DNA of 64,000 bases from assembly GCF_004127445.1 (NCBI RefSeq), contig NZ_QEXM01000038.1, positions 248,001 to 312,000 of the forward strand, written 5' to 3'. A program made the translations under genes and the position numbers. Below are positions 25,006-33,937 of this stretch, piece after piece. Within the stretch, counting starts at the first letter, position 1; each line of letters starts with the position of its first letter. Below the pieces are notes generated by a model. It made no database searches and was not told the origin of the DNA. It saw only the letters and a program-made list of their open reading frames with translations. The DNA comes from Streptomyces alfalfae. GTDB taxonomy: Bacteria; Actinomycetota; Actinomycetes; Streptomycetales; Streptomycetaceae.

Positions 25006-26334
25006 TCAGGAGGTCGGCGTGGCGGACACCTCCGGGGAGAGGGCGGACTCCAGTCCGTCCTCATTGAGGGCGGCGACGGCATAGTAGTACTTGGTGCCGC
25101 CGGTCAGGCCCCGGTCGACGTACTCCGTACCGCTCGTGACCTCGGTGAACTGCGTGTTCTCCTTGGTGAGGTGAGGGCTCGTGGAGCGGTACACGCGGTA
25201 GCCCGTCACACGGGACTCGTCGCTGCCGTACGGGACGGCGGACCAGCCGAGCCGCACGCTGCCCGCACCCGGTGCGACGTCGTGGACGTACGTGGCGCCC
25301 GGCGGCCGGGGCTCCGTGTACGTCGGCCTGACCGACGCGGAGGCGGGCGAGCGGACGGAGTGCTGGGACGTGGCGACGACCGCGTAGGAGTAGTCCCGGC
25401 CGTCCTCGCCGACGGTGGCGGTGTACTCCTTGCCCGCCGTGGTGGCCAGGCGGTTGGCCGGGTCGGATGTGTCGACCGGGGAGGTCTTGGAGCGGTAGAC
25501 GGTGTACGAGGAGACCGGGACGTACGGACTCTGCGACCACGACAGCGTGAGCCGCTTGCCCACCAGCCGGGCGCTGCCGACAGAGGGGGCCTTGGGCGCC
25601 GTTGCGGCGGTGACGGTCCTGGTGCCGGTCACGGAGTTCGACGCCTCGGACTCGTTCCCGACGGCGTCGACACCCCGCACCTCGTACGAGTACGTCAGAC
25701 CCGGCTCGCCCTTCGTGTCACGGAAGGTCAGCGAGGTCGTCGAACCGACCTTGACGCGTGGGGCGCTCGGGGACTCGGCGCGGTACAGCATGTACTTCAC
25801 CGAGTCCGAGTCGCCGGTGCGCCACGTCAGCGTCACCCCGCGCTCGTCCTGCCGGGCGCGGGTGAGGTCCCGCGGCGCGAAGGGGGCGACAGTGTCCCGT
25901 GTGCCCCGCAGGGACTCGGTGTAGGGCGAGACGTGCCCGGCGCCGTCCAGGGCGCGGACCTTGTAGGCGTACGCGACGTCGGGGTCGGCGGAGTCGTCGG
26001 CGTAGGAGCCGGTGGGCACGGTGGCGAGCAGTTCGAAAGGCCCGACCTCGTCAGGTCCGGTCCCCTCGGCCTCCGCGCGGTGCACCTCATAGGCGGTGGC
26101 CGCGGAGAGGGTGCTCCAGGAGAGAGCGACCGCCTCGCGCCCGGAGTCGACGCGGAAGCCTTCGGGCGCGTCGTACAGGGGGTTCTCCGGCTGGTCCGGG
26201 TCGTCTGCGCGGGCGGCGGAGCCGGGGGTCGTGGCGGGCGCGGCGGCATGGGCGGTGCCGGTGAGCCCGAGGGCGAGGACGACAGCCGCCGCGGAGGCGA
26301 CGGCTGCGGGTCTGAGATGACGGCGTCGAGACAC
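25006..26334 (-). CDS. secreted protein with about four fibronectin type III domains
   Basis: 442 residues from GTG at 26334 (GGAAAGGGAACG upstream); the longer frame reads into CTG-rich repeats. Arg-rich start, hydrophobic core and AHAAAP cleavage region mark a signal peptide (1-31). Four Fn3 modules follow, each with the W...Y.V.R pattern: VALSWSTLSAATAYEVHRA, VTLTWRTGDSDSVKYMLYRA, LTLSWSQSPYVPVSSYTVYRS and VRLGWSAVPYGSDESRVTGYRVYRS. No catalytic domain is attached, so it is probably an adhesion or scaffold protein, or a stand-alone piece of a carbohydrate-active family. Monocistronic; convergent with the TetR gene. Confidence 0.85.
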   Translation of the reverse strand: MSRRRHLRPAAVASAAAVVLALGLTGTAHAAAPATTPGSAARADDPDQPENPLYDAPEGFRVDSGREAVALSWSTLSAATAYEVHRAEAEGTGPDEVGPFELLATVPTGSYADDSADPDVAYAYKVRALDGAGHVSPYTESLRGTRDTVAPFAPRDLTRARQDERGVTLTWRTGDSDSVKYMLYRAESPSAPRVKVGSTTSLTFRDTKGEPGLTYSYEVRGVDAVGNESEASNSVTGTRTVTAATAPKAPSVGSARLVGKRLTLSWSQSPYVPVSSYTVYRSKTSPVDTSDPANRLATTAGKEYTATVGEDGRDYSYAVVATSQHSVRSPASASVRPTYTEPRPPGATYVHDVAPGAGSVRLGWSAVPYGSDESRVTGYRVYRSTSPHLTKENTQFTEVTSGTEYVDRGLTGGTKYYYAVAALNEDGLESALSPEVSATPTS

Positions 26335-26399
26335 GGCTGGCGTTCCCTTTCCGGTGAACCACGTACGGGCGTACGGGGATACGGGATGCAGTCGTGGGG

Positions 26400-26510
26400 G
26401 GAGGTGCTGCTGCTGTGCGGTTGTATCGCTGTGCTGGTGGTACGGCAGTGCTGTTGTGCTGCTCAGGCGTTGTGCTGTGCTGCTGTTGCGCTGCGGGGGG
26501 CAAGGCACTG
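26400..26510. repeat. TGCTG/CTGTGC-rich low-complexity tract
   Basis: About 110 bases built from irregular TGCTG, TGTGCTG and GTTGTGC words upstream of the Fn3 gene and the TetR gene, with lower GC than its surroundings. It lies in the divergent control region, and a minus-strand reading gives a Gln/Ser/Thr-rich stretch that is probably not translated. Confidence 0.5.
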
Positions 26511-26585
26511 TAGCCGTCCATGGCCCTGCGAGGGGAGGCGGCGCGCGCCGCGGCCGGCGCAGAGGGGGCGTACTACCCTTGCGGC

Positions 26586-27167
26586 GTGATCGACCCCACC
26601 GAGCCCGAGGGCCCGCGCCCGGCCAACCAGGGGCGGCGGGTCGCGGCCCGCAACCGCGCCGCCCTCATCGCCGCCGCCCGCGAGGTCTTCGCCGAACAGG
26701 GCCTGGAGGCTCCGCTCTCGGCGGTCGCCCGCCGGGCCGGAGTGGGGCAGGGCAGTCTCTACCGGCACTTCGCCGACCGCGTGGCGCTGGCCTCCGCCGT
26801 CCTGGACGAGAACGTCCGGCAGATCGAGGAGGCCGCCGCCGAGCCCGACGCGAGTCTCGCGAGCGTCCTCGGCGTGATCACCTGGCATCTGACCCGCTCG
26901 ACGGCGTTCGTCGACACCTTGCGGATACGAGGCGACGACGCACTCGCCCACGCGCTGGCCGGGCGCGTCAGCGGCGCCCTGTCCGGGTGCCTGCCGCCGG
27001 GCCACCGCCTGTCCACCGGCGACGTCATGCTCGCCGTCGCGATGGTCTCCGGAGCCGTCACCGGCCCCACCGTCGCCGTCCGCGAGCGGCGCGCGCTCGC
27101 GGCCTGGAGCCTGCTCGGCGTCGAGGTGGGGCCGCTGCGGCCGGTCGAGACGGCCGTCGAGGAGTGA
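26586..27167 (+). CDS. TetR family regulator of the monooxygenase cassette
   Basis: 193 residues with GTG at 26586, preceded at 9 bases by TACTAC, a possible -10 box, so the message may be leaderless; an ATG at 26520 is a longer alternative without ribosome binding site. Helix-turn-helix: REVFAEQGLEAPLSAVARRAGVGQGSLYRHFADR with GQGSLYRHF recognition helix. The C-terminal domain has STAFVDTLRIRGDDALAHALAGRV, similar to the many small TetRs that end in a SBP-like effector domain. It is convergent with the SMP-30 gene by 3 bp and, from position, the best candidate to bind the perfect palindrome at 29205-29230. Confidence 0.85.
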   Translation: MIDPTEPEGPRPANQGRRVAARNRAALIAAAREVFAEQGLEAPLSAVARRAGVGQGSLYRHFADRVALASAVLDENVRQIEEAAAEPDASLASVLGVITWHLTRSTAFVDTLRIRGDDALAHALAGRVSGALSGCLPPGHRLSTGDVMLAVAMVSGAVTGPTVAVRERRALAAWSLLGVEVGPLRPVETAVEE

Positions 27168-27170
27168 CCG

Positions 27171-28235
27171 TCAGCCGCCGTTGGACTGCCGGATTCCCCT
27201 GCCCGGTGCGGTGAACGCGAAGACGTGTCCACCGGCGGGTCCGCTGACCGTCATGTACGCCTTCGTGCCGCCCGGCGTGATGGCGACGTTGGTCGCCGAC
27301 TCAAGGCCCTCGACCGCCTTCGCGGGTATCTCGACGGTGGCCAGGCGCTCCCCGTCCGGGCTGTAGACGGCCATGGCCGGGCGGCCGTGCAGCGCCTGGT
27401 AGAGGTTGCCGTCGGCGTCCACGGCGATGGAGTCCGTCTGGGCCACTCCGGCGTTGACGTGGATGGCCTCGTGCTGGGAGGTCACGGCGGTTTTGCCGGC
27501 GTCGAGCCGCAGGTAGGAGATGGTGTTCTCGGCGAGTTCGCTGATCCACAGGCCGCGCAGCGCGGGATCGAACACGACGCCGTTGGGGTGGGCGAGCCCG
27601 TCGGCCAGGACGGTCGCCTTCGCGCCGTCGCGGTCGATGCGCACGATGCGGCCGGTGGCCTCGCCGGGCTTCATGCCGTGCAGATCGCTGACATACAGGT
27701 CGCCTTCGTCGTCGAACGCGATGTCGTCGAGGTTCATGGGGGAGCCGTCGACCTCACCGGAGAAGAAGGTGCGCCGGTCCGAACCGTCGGGCTCGATGCT
27801 GACGACCGACCCGTGGTAGTCGCTCAGATAGAGGCGGCCGTCGTACGGACTGCGCTGCGCGGAGGTGTAGGCGCCGGTGTTGTCGGTGTAGACGCCCTTG
27901 TGCCTGCCGGTGGCCGGGTCGACGGAGATGACCTTGGGCTTGCCTGCGGGCGCGGTGACGTCCACGACGTACAGGTCGCCGTCCTCGTCGAGGAGCGGCC
28001 CCTCAAGGAGGGTCTGGCCGGTGGCCTCGTGCGGGTCGGTCACGTGCGCGACCTGGGTCGCCCGGATGCTCCTGCCCTCGCCCGCAGGTGCGGCACGCGG
28101 GGTGGCGGGGGCGGCGGTCTCGGTGCCGCAGCCGGTCAGGGCCAGCAGGCCGACGGCGGCAACGGCCGCCAGGGCGGCGCGGGGACGGGGGCGGGGTGTG
28201 CGGTCCGCGGGCAGGGGGCTCGGGTCCGTGGGCAT
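27171..28235 (-). CDS. SMP-30/gluconolactonase-like lipoprotein (beta-propeller)
   Basis: 354 residues from ATG at 28235. Lipobox LLALTGC (Cys about 36) follows an Arg/Pro-rich start, so the protein should be anchored outside the membrane. The body has propeller repeats with LYVVDV, LYLSDYHGSVVSIEPDG, LYVSDLHG, HPNGVVFDPALRGLWISE and VDADGNLYQALHG; the H-P-N-G and D-x-x-G patterns match SMP-30/gluconolactonase/LRE proteins such as Drp35 and lactonases. It would hydrolyse lactones with a metal ion. It is 71 bp downstream of the SDR gene on the same strand, suggesting an operon, and with the Baeyer-Villiger gene suggests lactone ring opening, although the lipoprotein location is odd for a cytoplasmic pathway. 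Confidence 0.8.
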   Translation of the reverse strand: MPTDPSPLPADRTPRPRPRAALAAVAAVGLLALTGCGTETAAPATPRAAPAGEGRSIRATQVAHVTDPHEATGQTLLEGPLLDEDGDLYVVDVTAPAGKPKVISVDPATGRHKGVYTDNTGAYTSAQRSPYDGRLYLSDYHGSVVSIEPDGSDRRTFFSGEVDGSPMNLDDIAFDDEGDLYVSDLHGMKPGEATGRIVRIDRDGAKATVLADGLAHPNGVVFDPALRGLWISELAENTISYLRLDAGKTAVTSQHEAIHVNAGVAQTDSIAVDADGNLYQALHGRPAMAVYSPDGERLATVEIPAKAVEGLESATNVAITPGGTKAYMTVSGPAGGHVFAFTAPGRGIRQSNGG

Positions 28236-28306
28236 CGGGTTCGGGGCTCCTCTTCTGTCGTCCGGGCGGGGCAGGGCGTGCTGGTGAGCGGCGGCAGGGG
28301 CTCGGC

Positions 28307-29152
28307 CTAGGCGGCCGACCAGCCGCCGTCGGAGGGCAGGACGGCGCCGTTGATGTTCACCGCGTCCCTGCTGAGCAGGAAGGTGATCGAGGCGGCCAGT
28401 TCCTCCGCCCTGGCGAGGCCGGGGATCGCCACCCGCATCTTCGCGGTGCGCGCCGAGCCGTAAGGGGCGGCGGCGGGGCGGGGGATGCCGGTGGCGACCG
28501 CGCCCGGCGCGACCGCGTTGACCTGCACGCCCGTACCCGCGTACTGGTAGGCGGACGACACCGTCAGACCGACCAGTGCGTGCTTGGAGGCCGTGTAGGC
28601 GGCACCGGCCGCGGATCCGCGCAGGGCCGCCTCGGAGACGATGTTGACGATCCGGCCGCCGCCGGCGGCGAGCATGCCGGGCGCCACGGCGCGCATCAGC
28701 CGCATCGGTCCTTCGACGTTGACGCGCATGACGCGTGACCAGGTCCTGTCGTCGACCTCGTGCACGGCGGCGTCGTCGTCCATCACACCCGCGACGTTGG
28801 CCAGGGCGTGCACCCGGCCGCCCGCGGCGGCCATGACCGCGTCGGCGGCCGCGGACTCGGTGACGTCCGCGGTGACGGGGGCCACCGCGGCTCCCAGTTC
28901 GGCGGTCAGGGCCGCGAGCCCGTCGGCGGAGACGTCGACGGCGACCACGCGGCCGCCTTCGCGCACGACGCGGGAGGCGACGGCCTTGCCGATGCCGGAG
29001 GCGGCGCCCGTGACCACGACGGTCTGGCCGTCGAAGCGGCCGGTCGTGACCCGCTCGGTCCATGGCTCGGGGGCGCCGCCCCCGACGCCCGGGGCGGGCT
29101 CTGATTCCGGAATCCGGTCGCGCTGCGGGGAGTTGGGGGTGGAATTCGACAT
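28307..29152 (-). CDS. short-chain dehydrogenase/reductase (SDR)
   Basis: 281 residues from ATG at 29152. The Rossmann motif is VVVTGAASGIGKAVA (TGxxxGIG), NAG-type motif ANVAGVMD, catalytic Ser in IVNIVSEAAL, and YTASKHALVG with Tyr/Lys. C-terminal 'INGAVLPSDGGWSAA' is the classical SDR ending. It should oxidise an alcohol or reduce a ketone with NAD(P). The divergent Baeyer-Villiger gene suggests the natural product is its ketone substrate. The first ~38 residues are an acidic, Pro-rich extension not typical of the family, so a start further in is possible. Confidence 0.88.
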   Translation of the reverse strand: MSNSTPNSPQRDRIPESEPAPGVGGGAPEPWTERVTTGRFDGQTVVVTGAASGIGKAVASRVVREGGRVVAVDVSADGLAALTAELGAAVAPVTADVTESAAADAVMAAAGGRVHALANVAGVMDDDAAVHEVDDRTWSRVMRVNVEGPMRLMRAVAPGMLAAGGGRIVNIVSEAALRGSAAGAAYTASKHALVGLTVSSAYQYAGTGVQVNAVAPGAVATGIPRPAAAPYGSARTAKMRVAIPGLARAEELAASITFLLSRDAVNINGAVLPSDGGWSAA

Positions 29153-29204
29153 CGGGGGGCCTCTCGCTCGGGGTGCGGGGCCGAATCAGGGGCGTCGGCC
29201 GCAT

Positions 29205-29230
29205 CCAACCGGACAACATTGTCCGGTTGG
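29205..29230. promoter_or_regulatory. perfect 26-bp inverted repeat between SDR and Baeyer-Villiger genes
   Basis: CCAACCGGACAA (29205-29216) and TTGTCCGGTTGG (29219-29230) are perfect complements separated by CA. The site is 53 bp from the SDR start and 100 bp from the monooxygenase start, centred between divergent promoters. This is a textbook shape for a TetR dimer operator, with the TetR at 26586 the only local candidate. Confidence 0.8.
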
Positions 29231-29329
29231 TGGGTTACGGTACCTGGAACCGCGCGGGACGCCCCGGCGAGGGGCGCCGAAACGCCTGCGCGGAGTCGGA
29301 TGACCTCCCCCACGAGAGGACTTCGCACC

Positions 29330-31141
29330 ATGCCGCTGCCGCAGTGCGACAACCCGCCCACCCCGCAGGAGACCGCGGTCCTGCGCGAGCGCTACCGGAC
29401 CGAGCGGGAACGCCGCGTACGCCCCGACGGTCCGCGCCAGTACCGCCCCACCGCGGCCGAGTTCGGCTACTTCGCCGCGGACCCGTACGCCGGTGAGGCG
29501 CCGGAGCGCGAGCCCCTGCGCGACGTGGTGGACGTCGCCGTCATCGGCGGCGGGTTCGGCGGCATCCTGGCGGGCGCGCGGCTGCGCGAGCAGGGCGTGG
29601 CGAAGGTGCGCGTCATCGACAAGGGCGGCGACTTCGGTGGCACCTGGTACTGGAACCGCTACCCGGGCGTCCACTGCGACATCGAGTCGCACGTCTACCT
29701 GCCGCTCCTCGACGAGACCGGCTTCGTGCCCGAGTGGAAGTACTCCCCGGGCGAGGAGATCCGCCGGCACGCGGTGCGCATCGCCGAACAGTTCTCCCTG
29801 TACGAGCACGCGCTGTTCTCCACCGCCGTCACCTCCCTGACCTGGGACGAGGCGGCCCAGCAGTGGCTGGTCGCCACCGACAGGGGCGACGCGTTCCTGG
29901 CCACCTACGTCATCACCGCCACCGGCACGCTCTCGGAGCCCAAACTGCCCGGCATCCCCGGCATCGAGGACTACCGGGGCCACACCTTCCACACCTCCCG
30001 CTGGGACTACGCCTACACCGGCGGCAGCCCCGAGGGCGGCATGACGGGCCTCGCGGGCAAGCGGGTCGGCGTCGTCGGCACCGGCGCCACCGGGGTGCAG
30101 GTCATCCCAATGCTCGCCGAAGACGCCGGACACCTGTACGTCTTCCAGCGCACCCCCTCCGCCGTGGACGTGCGCGGCCAGCAGCGCATGACGCCGCGGC
30201 AGGTCGGCGCGGACCGGCCGGGCTGGGCCGCCGAGCGCCGCGAGAACTTCCTGCGCATCTGCTCGGGGGAGCCCGCCGACCAGGACCTCGTCGCGGACCG
30301 CTGGACCGCCTCGGCCGCGCTGTTGGAGAAGCTGCTGCCCAGCTTCCGTCGTGACGGCGAGCCGGACTTCGAGACCGCCTACGAGGCCGCCGACCACGCC
30401 ACGATGAACACCATCCGCACCCGCGTCGCCGCCGAGGTCACCGACCGGGCCACCGCGGAGGCCCTCAAGCCCTGGTACCGGTACGCGTGCAAGCGCCCCA
30501 CGTTCTCCGACAAGTACCTGCCCGTGTTCAACCGCCCTGACGTCACCCTCGTGGACACGGCCGACACCCACGGCGTCGAGCGCATGACGGAACGCGGCGT
30601 CGTCGTGGGCGGGGTGGAGTACGAGGTCGACTGCCTGGTGTTCGCCACCGGGTTCTCCGTGGGCGTCTCCGGCATCACTTCGGGACAGTTGCCGGTGACC
30701 GGACGCGACGGCGTACGGCTCCTGGACGAACTGGCGCGCCGGGGCCCACGCACCCTGCACGGCTTCACCGGCAACGGCTTCCCGAACCTGATCCGCATGG
30801 GCGCGCTGCAGAACGCCAGCAGCGTGAACTACACGCACATCCTCGACGAGCAGGCCGTACACGCCGCGGCGCTGGTCGCCGCCGCGGAGGCCGAGGGAGC
30901 CCTGGTGGAACCCACTCCGGAGGCCGAGGACGCCTGGATCGAGGTCTGCGCGGGCGTGCCGGACCACGCCTGGTTCCACGCCGAGTGCACCCCCGGCTAC
31001 TACAATCGCGAGGGCCGGGGCCGTCCGAACGGCCCCACGGCGTACCCGCACAGTGCCGTCGCCTTCCACGAACTCCTGCGCCGCTGGCGGGCGGAGAGCA
31101 TGGAGGAGGCACTGCGGCCCAAGGCGGTCACCGCGGACTGA
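29330..31141 (+). CDS. Baeyer-Villiger-type flavin monooxygenase
   Basis: 603 residues from ATG at 29330 with GAGAGGA upstream; the longer frame crosses the operator. FAD-binding GGGFGG (73-78), the Baeyer-Villiger fingerprint YRGHTFHTSRWD (215-226, form x-x-G-x-x-x-H-x-x-x-W-D, first Phe replaced by Tyr), and NADPH-binding GTGATG (250-255). GNGFPNLIRMGALQN near residue 480 is also typical. These type I enzymes insert oxygen next to a ketone using NADPH and O2, giving esters or lactones (cyclohexanone- or phenylacetone-monooxygenase class). With the divergent SDR and SMP-30-type lactonase it could form a ketone or terpene degradation set. Substrate unknown. Confidence 0.9.
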   Translation: MPLPQCDNPPTPQETAVLRERYRTERERRVRPDGPRQYRPTAAEFGYFAADPYAGEAPEREPLRDVVDVAVIGGGFGGILAGARLREQGVAKVRVIDKGGDFGGTWYWNRYPGVHCDIESHVYLPLLDETGFVPEWKYSPGEEIRRHAVRIAEQFSLYEHALFSTAVTSLTWDEAAQQWLVATDRGDAFLATYVITATGTLSEPKLPGIPGIEDYRGHTFHTSRWDYAYTGGSPEGGMTGLAGKRVGVVGTGATGVQVIPMLAEDAGHLYVFQRTPSAVDVRGQQRMTPRQVGADRPGWAAERRENFLRICSGEPADQDLVADRWTASAALLEKLLPSFRRDGEPDFETAYEAADHATMNTIRTRVAAEVTDRATAEALKPWYRYACKRPTFSDKYLPVFNRPDVTLVDTADTHGVERMTERGVVVGGVEYEVDCLVFATGFSVGVSGITSGQLPVTGRDGVRLLDELARRGPRTLHGFTGNGFPNLIRMGALQNASSVNYTHILDEQAVHAAALVAAAEAEGALVEPTPEAEDAWIEVCAGVPDHAWFHAECTPGYYNREGRGRPNGPTAYPHSAVAFHELLRRWRAESMEEALRPKAVTAD

Positions 31142-31317
31142 GGGCCGGTGGCCTGATCCCGGGCCGTCCCGGCCGTGCCGCGGTCGCGCGCGGCCGGGCG
31201 ACCCGGCGCGGACGTACGGCTGGTGACATAATCACCGGACCACCTGCCGCCTCACCTGCAGCGCCCGCCACCGGCTCGGTGAAACGGTCAGCGATCTCGC
31301 ACACGCTGGAGTCACGC

Positions 31318-32103
31318 ATGACGTCGCAGTCTTCCGCAAGCCGCATCGACACGAGCAGGGCCCACCCGGCACGCGTGTACGACTGGCTGCTGGGCGGCAA
31401 GGACAACTACCCGGTCGACCAGGAAGTGGCCGAGAAGCTGCCGCCGGAGGCCCGGCTCAATGCCCTGCGCAACCGGGCGTTCATGCACCGCGCGGCGGCG
31501 TGGCTGGCAGGCGCCGGCGTCGACCAGTTCCTCGACATCGGCACGGGCATCCCGACCGAGCCGAACCTGCACCAGATCGTGCAGGGCGTCGTGCCGTCCG
31601 CGCGGGTCGCCTACGCCGACAACGACCCCATCGTGCTGCGGCACGCCGAGGCGCTGCTGGTCAGCAGCCCCGAAGGCGCCACCGACTACATCGAGGCCGA
31701 CGTCCGCAGGCCCGATGCCATCCTCGACCACGCGCGTACGTTCCTGGACTTCACGCGGCCCATCGCCCTGTCCATGATCGCGCTGATGCATTTCGTCACC
31801 GACGAGGAAGACCCCTACGGCCTCACACGGACCCTCCTCGACGCCCTGCCGTCCGGCAGCTACCTCATGTTCTCCCACGGCACCACCGACGAACACCCGC
31901 ACCTGGTGAAGTCGGTGACCAAGACCTACCGCGAGGGCGAGATCCCGTTGCGCATGCGCACGCGGGCCGAGGTCGAGCCGTTCTTCGAGGGCCTGGAACT
32001 CCTGCCTCCCGGCCTGGTCACGGCGACCCAGTGGTACAAGGACACCCCGGCGCCCGTCGAGGAACCGAGCGGTTTCTACGTCGGCGTGGCACGCCTCCCT
32101 TGA
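31318..32103 (+). CDS. SAM-dependent methyltransferase, DUF574 / Methyltransf_19 type
   Basis: 261 residues from ATG at 31318. The opening SRIDTSRAHPARVYDWLLGGKDNYPVD is characteristic of the actinobacterial DUF574 group, followed by the SAM-binding block QFLDIGTGIPTEPNLHQ and VAYADNDPIVLRHAEALL. C-terminal TATQWYKDTPAPVEEPSGFYVGVARL is conserved in the group. Members are very numerous in Streptomyces and their substrates are not known. It is 176 bp downstream of the Baeyer-Villiger gene, same strand, and probably an independent transcript. Confidence 0.9.
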   Translation: MTSQSSASRIDTSRAHPARVYDWLLGGKDNYPVDQEVAEKLPPEARLNALRNRAFMHRAAAWLAGAGVDQFLDIGTGIPTEPNLHQIVQGVVPSARVAYADNDPIVLRHAEALLVSSPEGATDYIEADVRRPDAILDHARTFLDFTRPIALSMIALMHFVTDEEDPYGLTRTLLDALPSGSYLMFSHGTTDEHPHLVKSVTKTYREGEIPLRMRTRAEVEPFFEGLELLPPGLVTATQWYKDTPAPVEEPSGFYVGVARLP

Positions 32104-32124
32104 CCCGTCGGTGAGCCGCCCCGG

Positions 32125-32604
32125 CTACGCGGCAGCGGTCAGCCGGTGCAGTTCTTCGCCGATAGCGCCGCGCAGCGCATCGTGCCGCGTGGCCAGGGCG
32201 TGGCGCTCGTCGTGCCAGTGCTCGCGCCCGTAGAGCCACACCGGCAGGCGCACGAGGTCCGGCGGCTCCCACTCGAAGCGCGGCCACACATGGGCGTGCA
32301 GGAACCCGTCGGTGTTGCCGAGGATCTCCAGGTTCACCCTGCGGAAGGCCGGGTCGAACCGCCGGCAGGCACGCTCGACGGCCTCGCCGAGCACGTCCAT
32401 GTCCGACAGGAACGTCAGCCTCTTCGCCTTCGGCAGCTCCGAGAGACGCTGCACATCGGGATCGTCCACGAGCAGCACCGAGTACCCCGGCAGGAACTGG
32501 ACGTCCCCGATCGCCGCGAACCCCGCCCGCAAGCGGCGCATCACGGTGGGATTCTCGCCGCGCAGCGCGCTGCCTACCCGGTCGGTACGCCAGTCATCCG
32601 TCAT
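32125..32604 (-). CDS. HIT-like diadenosine-polyphosphate hydrolase family protein
   Basis: 159 residues from ATG at 32604. The histidine triad-like site is NTDGFLHAHVWPRFEWEP (HxHxx, preceded by LNLE-like 'VNLEILGN'), as in actinobacterial proteins annotated as diadenosine tetraphosphate hydrolases. Only two of the usual triad His are adjacent, which is common in this subgroup. It would cleave nucleotide-phosphate linkages in the cytoplasm. Its stop is 21 bp from the convergent methyltransferase stop. Confidence 0.8.
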   Translation of the reverse strand: MTDDWRTDRVGSALRGENPTVMRRLRAGFAAIGDVQFLPGYSVLLVDDPDVQRLSELPKAKRLTFLSDMDVLGEAVERACRRFDPAFRRVNLEILGNTDGFLHAHVWPRFEWEPPDLVRLPVWLYGREHWHDERHALATRHDALRGAIGEELHRLTAAA

Positions 32605-32782
32605 GACGGGAACCTAACGCGGCGCACGGGGTAAACCAACGCGGTAGCCGATCTCCACCCGCGGCTGTATGTCCTGTCGCGACGGCGGCGATAGCTTCGC
32701 AGTGCCGTCCGGGCAAGGGCGGTTCCGGCGGCCCTGACCTGCCGGCGCCGGCCTGCGAGACATCGAACCGAAGGGTGGGGAC

Positions 32783-33937
32783 ATGCGGTGGTGGAGGTCG
32801 GGGACGACATGGCGAACGGCGGCCGCCCTGCTCGGAGGCCTGCTGCTCACCGCGGCCTCGCCCGCGGTCGCCTCGGCTGCCGGGGAGCCGCCCACGGCTG
32901 CCCCGGCCGCTGTGACCTGCCCCGACATCGGGTCCGGTGACTCCGACGGCCTGGACATGCGGTACTGGCGGCCGTCGCCCGACGGGCTCGTCTGCGAGGC
33001 GGAGTTCACCACGGGCGCGCTGTTCACCCCGCGCGGAGCTGGTGCGCCCCAGATCGATCCGGTGCGCAAACCCGTGCGCGTACGGGTCCACCTGCCCGCG
33101 GGATACGACCCGTCGGCCGAGTATCCGGTGCTCTACCTCCTCAACGGCGGCGCCGCCGACCACGAACAGTGGAGCAGCGGCGGCGGCCACATCACCCGCA
33201 GCGTCGAGCGAACCGGTTTCCCGGGCATCGTCGTGATGCCCGAGGGCGGCAAGGTCGGTTTCTACGCGGACTGGCACGGCTCCACCTACGGCAACTTCGC
33301 CCCTCTCTGGGAGACGTTCCACGTCGAACAACTGGTGCCCTGGATCGACACGCACTTCGCCACCTCCGGGAAACGAGCCGTCGCCGGCATGTCCATGGGT
33401 GGCTACGGCGCGCTGAAGTACGCCGCCCAGCACCCCGACGTGTTCAGCGCCGTCGGCGCCTTCTCCGGAGGCACCGACATTAGGCGCCCCGATCACCAGC
33501 AGATCGTCGACGACGGCACCACCCTCTACGGGGCCCGCTTCTGGCGGCACGGCACGGGCGGCGACATCGGGGACTACGGGAAGTACCTGCTGCCGGGCAA
33601 CCCCGACGCCCTGCGCCGCACCGAGCTGGTCTTCGGCCCGCGGTCCGACTGGCCGTCGTATAACCCCGTACAGGTCGCCGAGAGCCGCCCCGACGCCTAC
33701 CGGTCCTACCAGGGGAAGATGGCGCTCTACGCCGGCCGGGCCGAGGACCCCTACGCGTGGAACAACGCCCTCCACACGACCCTGAAGCAGCAGAACGTCC
33801 CCCACCGCTACTGCTCGGGGCCCGGCGGGCACGACTTCACCACCTGGACGCCCGCGCTCGAACACTTCCTGCGCCACGCCTTCGCTCCCGGGGCCACCAC
33901 CTGCCCCGACGGCACCGGTTGGCGGCAGGAGCCCTGA
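32783..33937 (+). CDS. secreted alpha/beta-hydrolase (esterase D / antigen 85-like)
   Basis: 384 residues from ATG at 32783. Signal peptide 1-32 (WRTAAALLGGLLLTAASPAVASAA). Esterase fold: VRVHLPAGYDPSAEYPVLYLLNGGAADHEQWSS, nucleophile elbow GMSMGGYGALKYAA (Ser about 210), and a late His in CSGPGGHDFTTW, matching putative esterase/antigen 85-type proteins. It should hydrolyse esters or transfer acyl groups outside the cell. The 3' 130 bases overlap the open frame of the convergent unknown gene on the other strand. Confidence 0.88.
   Translation: MRWWRSGTTWRTAAALLGGLLLTAASPAVASAAGEPPTAAPAAVTCPDIGSGDSDGLDMRYWRPSPDGLVCEAEFTTGALFTPRGAGAPQIDPVRKPVRVRVHLPAGYDPSAEYPVLYLLNGGAADHEQWSSGGGHITRSVERTGFPGIVVMPEGGKVGFYADWHGSTYGNFAPLWETFHVEQLVPWIDTHFATSGKRAVAGMSMGGYGALKYAAQHPDVFSAVGAFSGGTDIRRPDHQQIVDDGTTLYGARFWRHGTGGDIGDYGKYLLPGNPDALRRTELVFGPRSDWPSYNPVQVAESRPDAYRSYQGKMALYAGRAEDPYAWNNALHTTLKQQNVPHRYCSGPGGHDFTTWTPALEHFLRHAFAPGATTCPDGTGWRQEP

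Noticed and set aside
26586..31141. Secondary-metabolite biosynthetic cluster around the Baeyer-Villiger gene
   Set aside because: No polyketide, peptide or terpene core enzyme is adjacent; a degradation cassette fits better.
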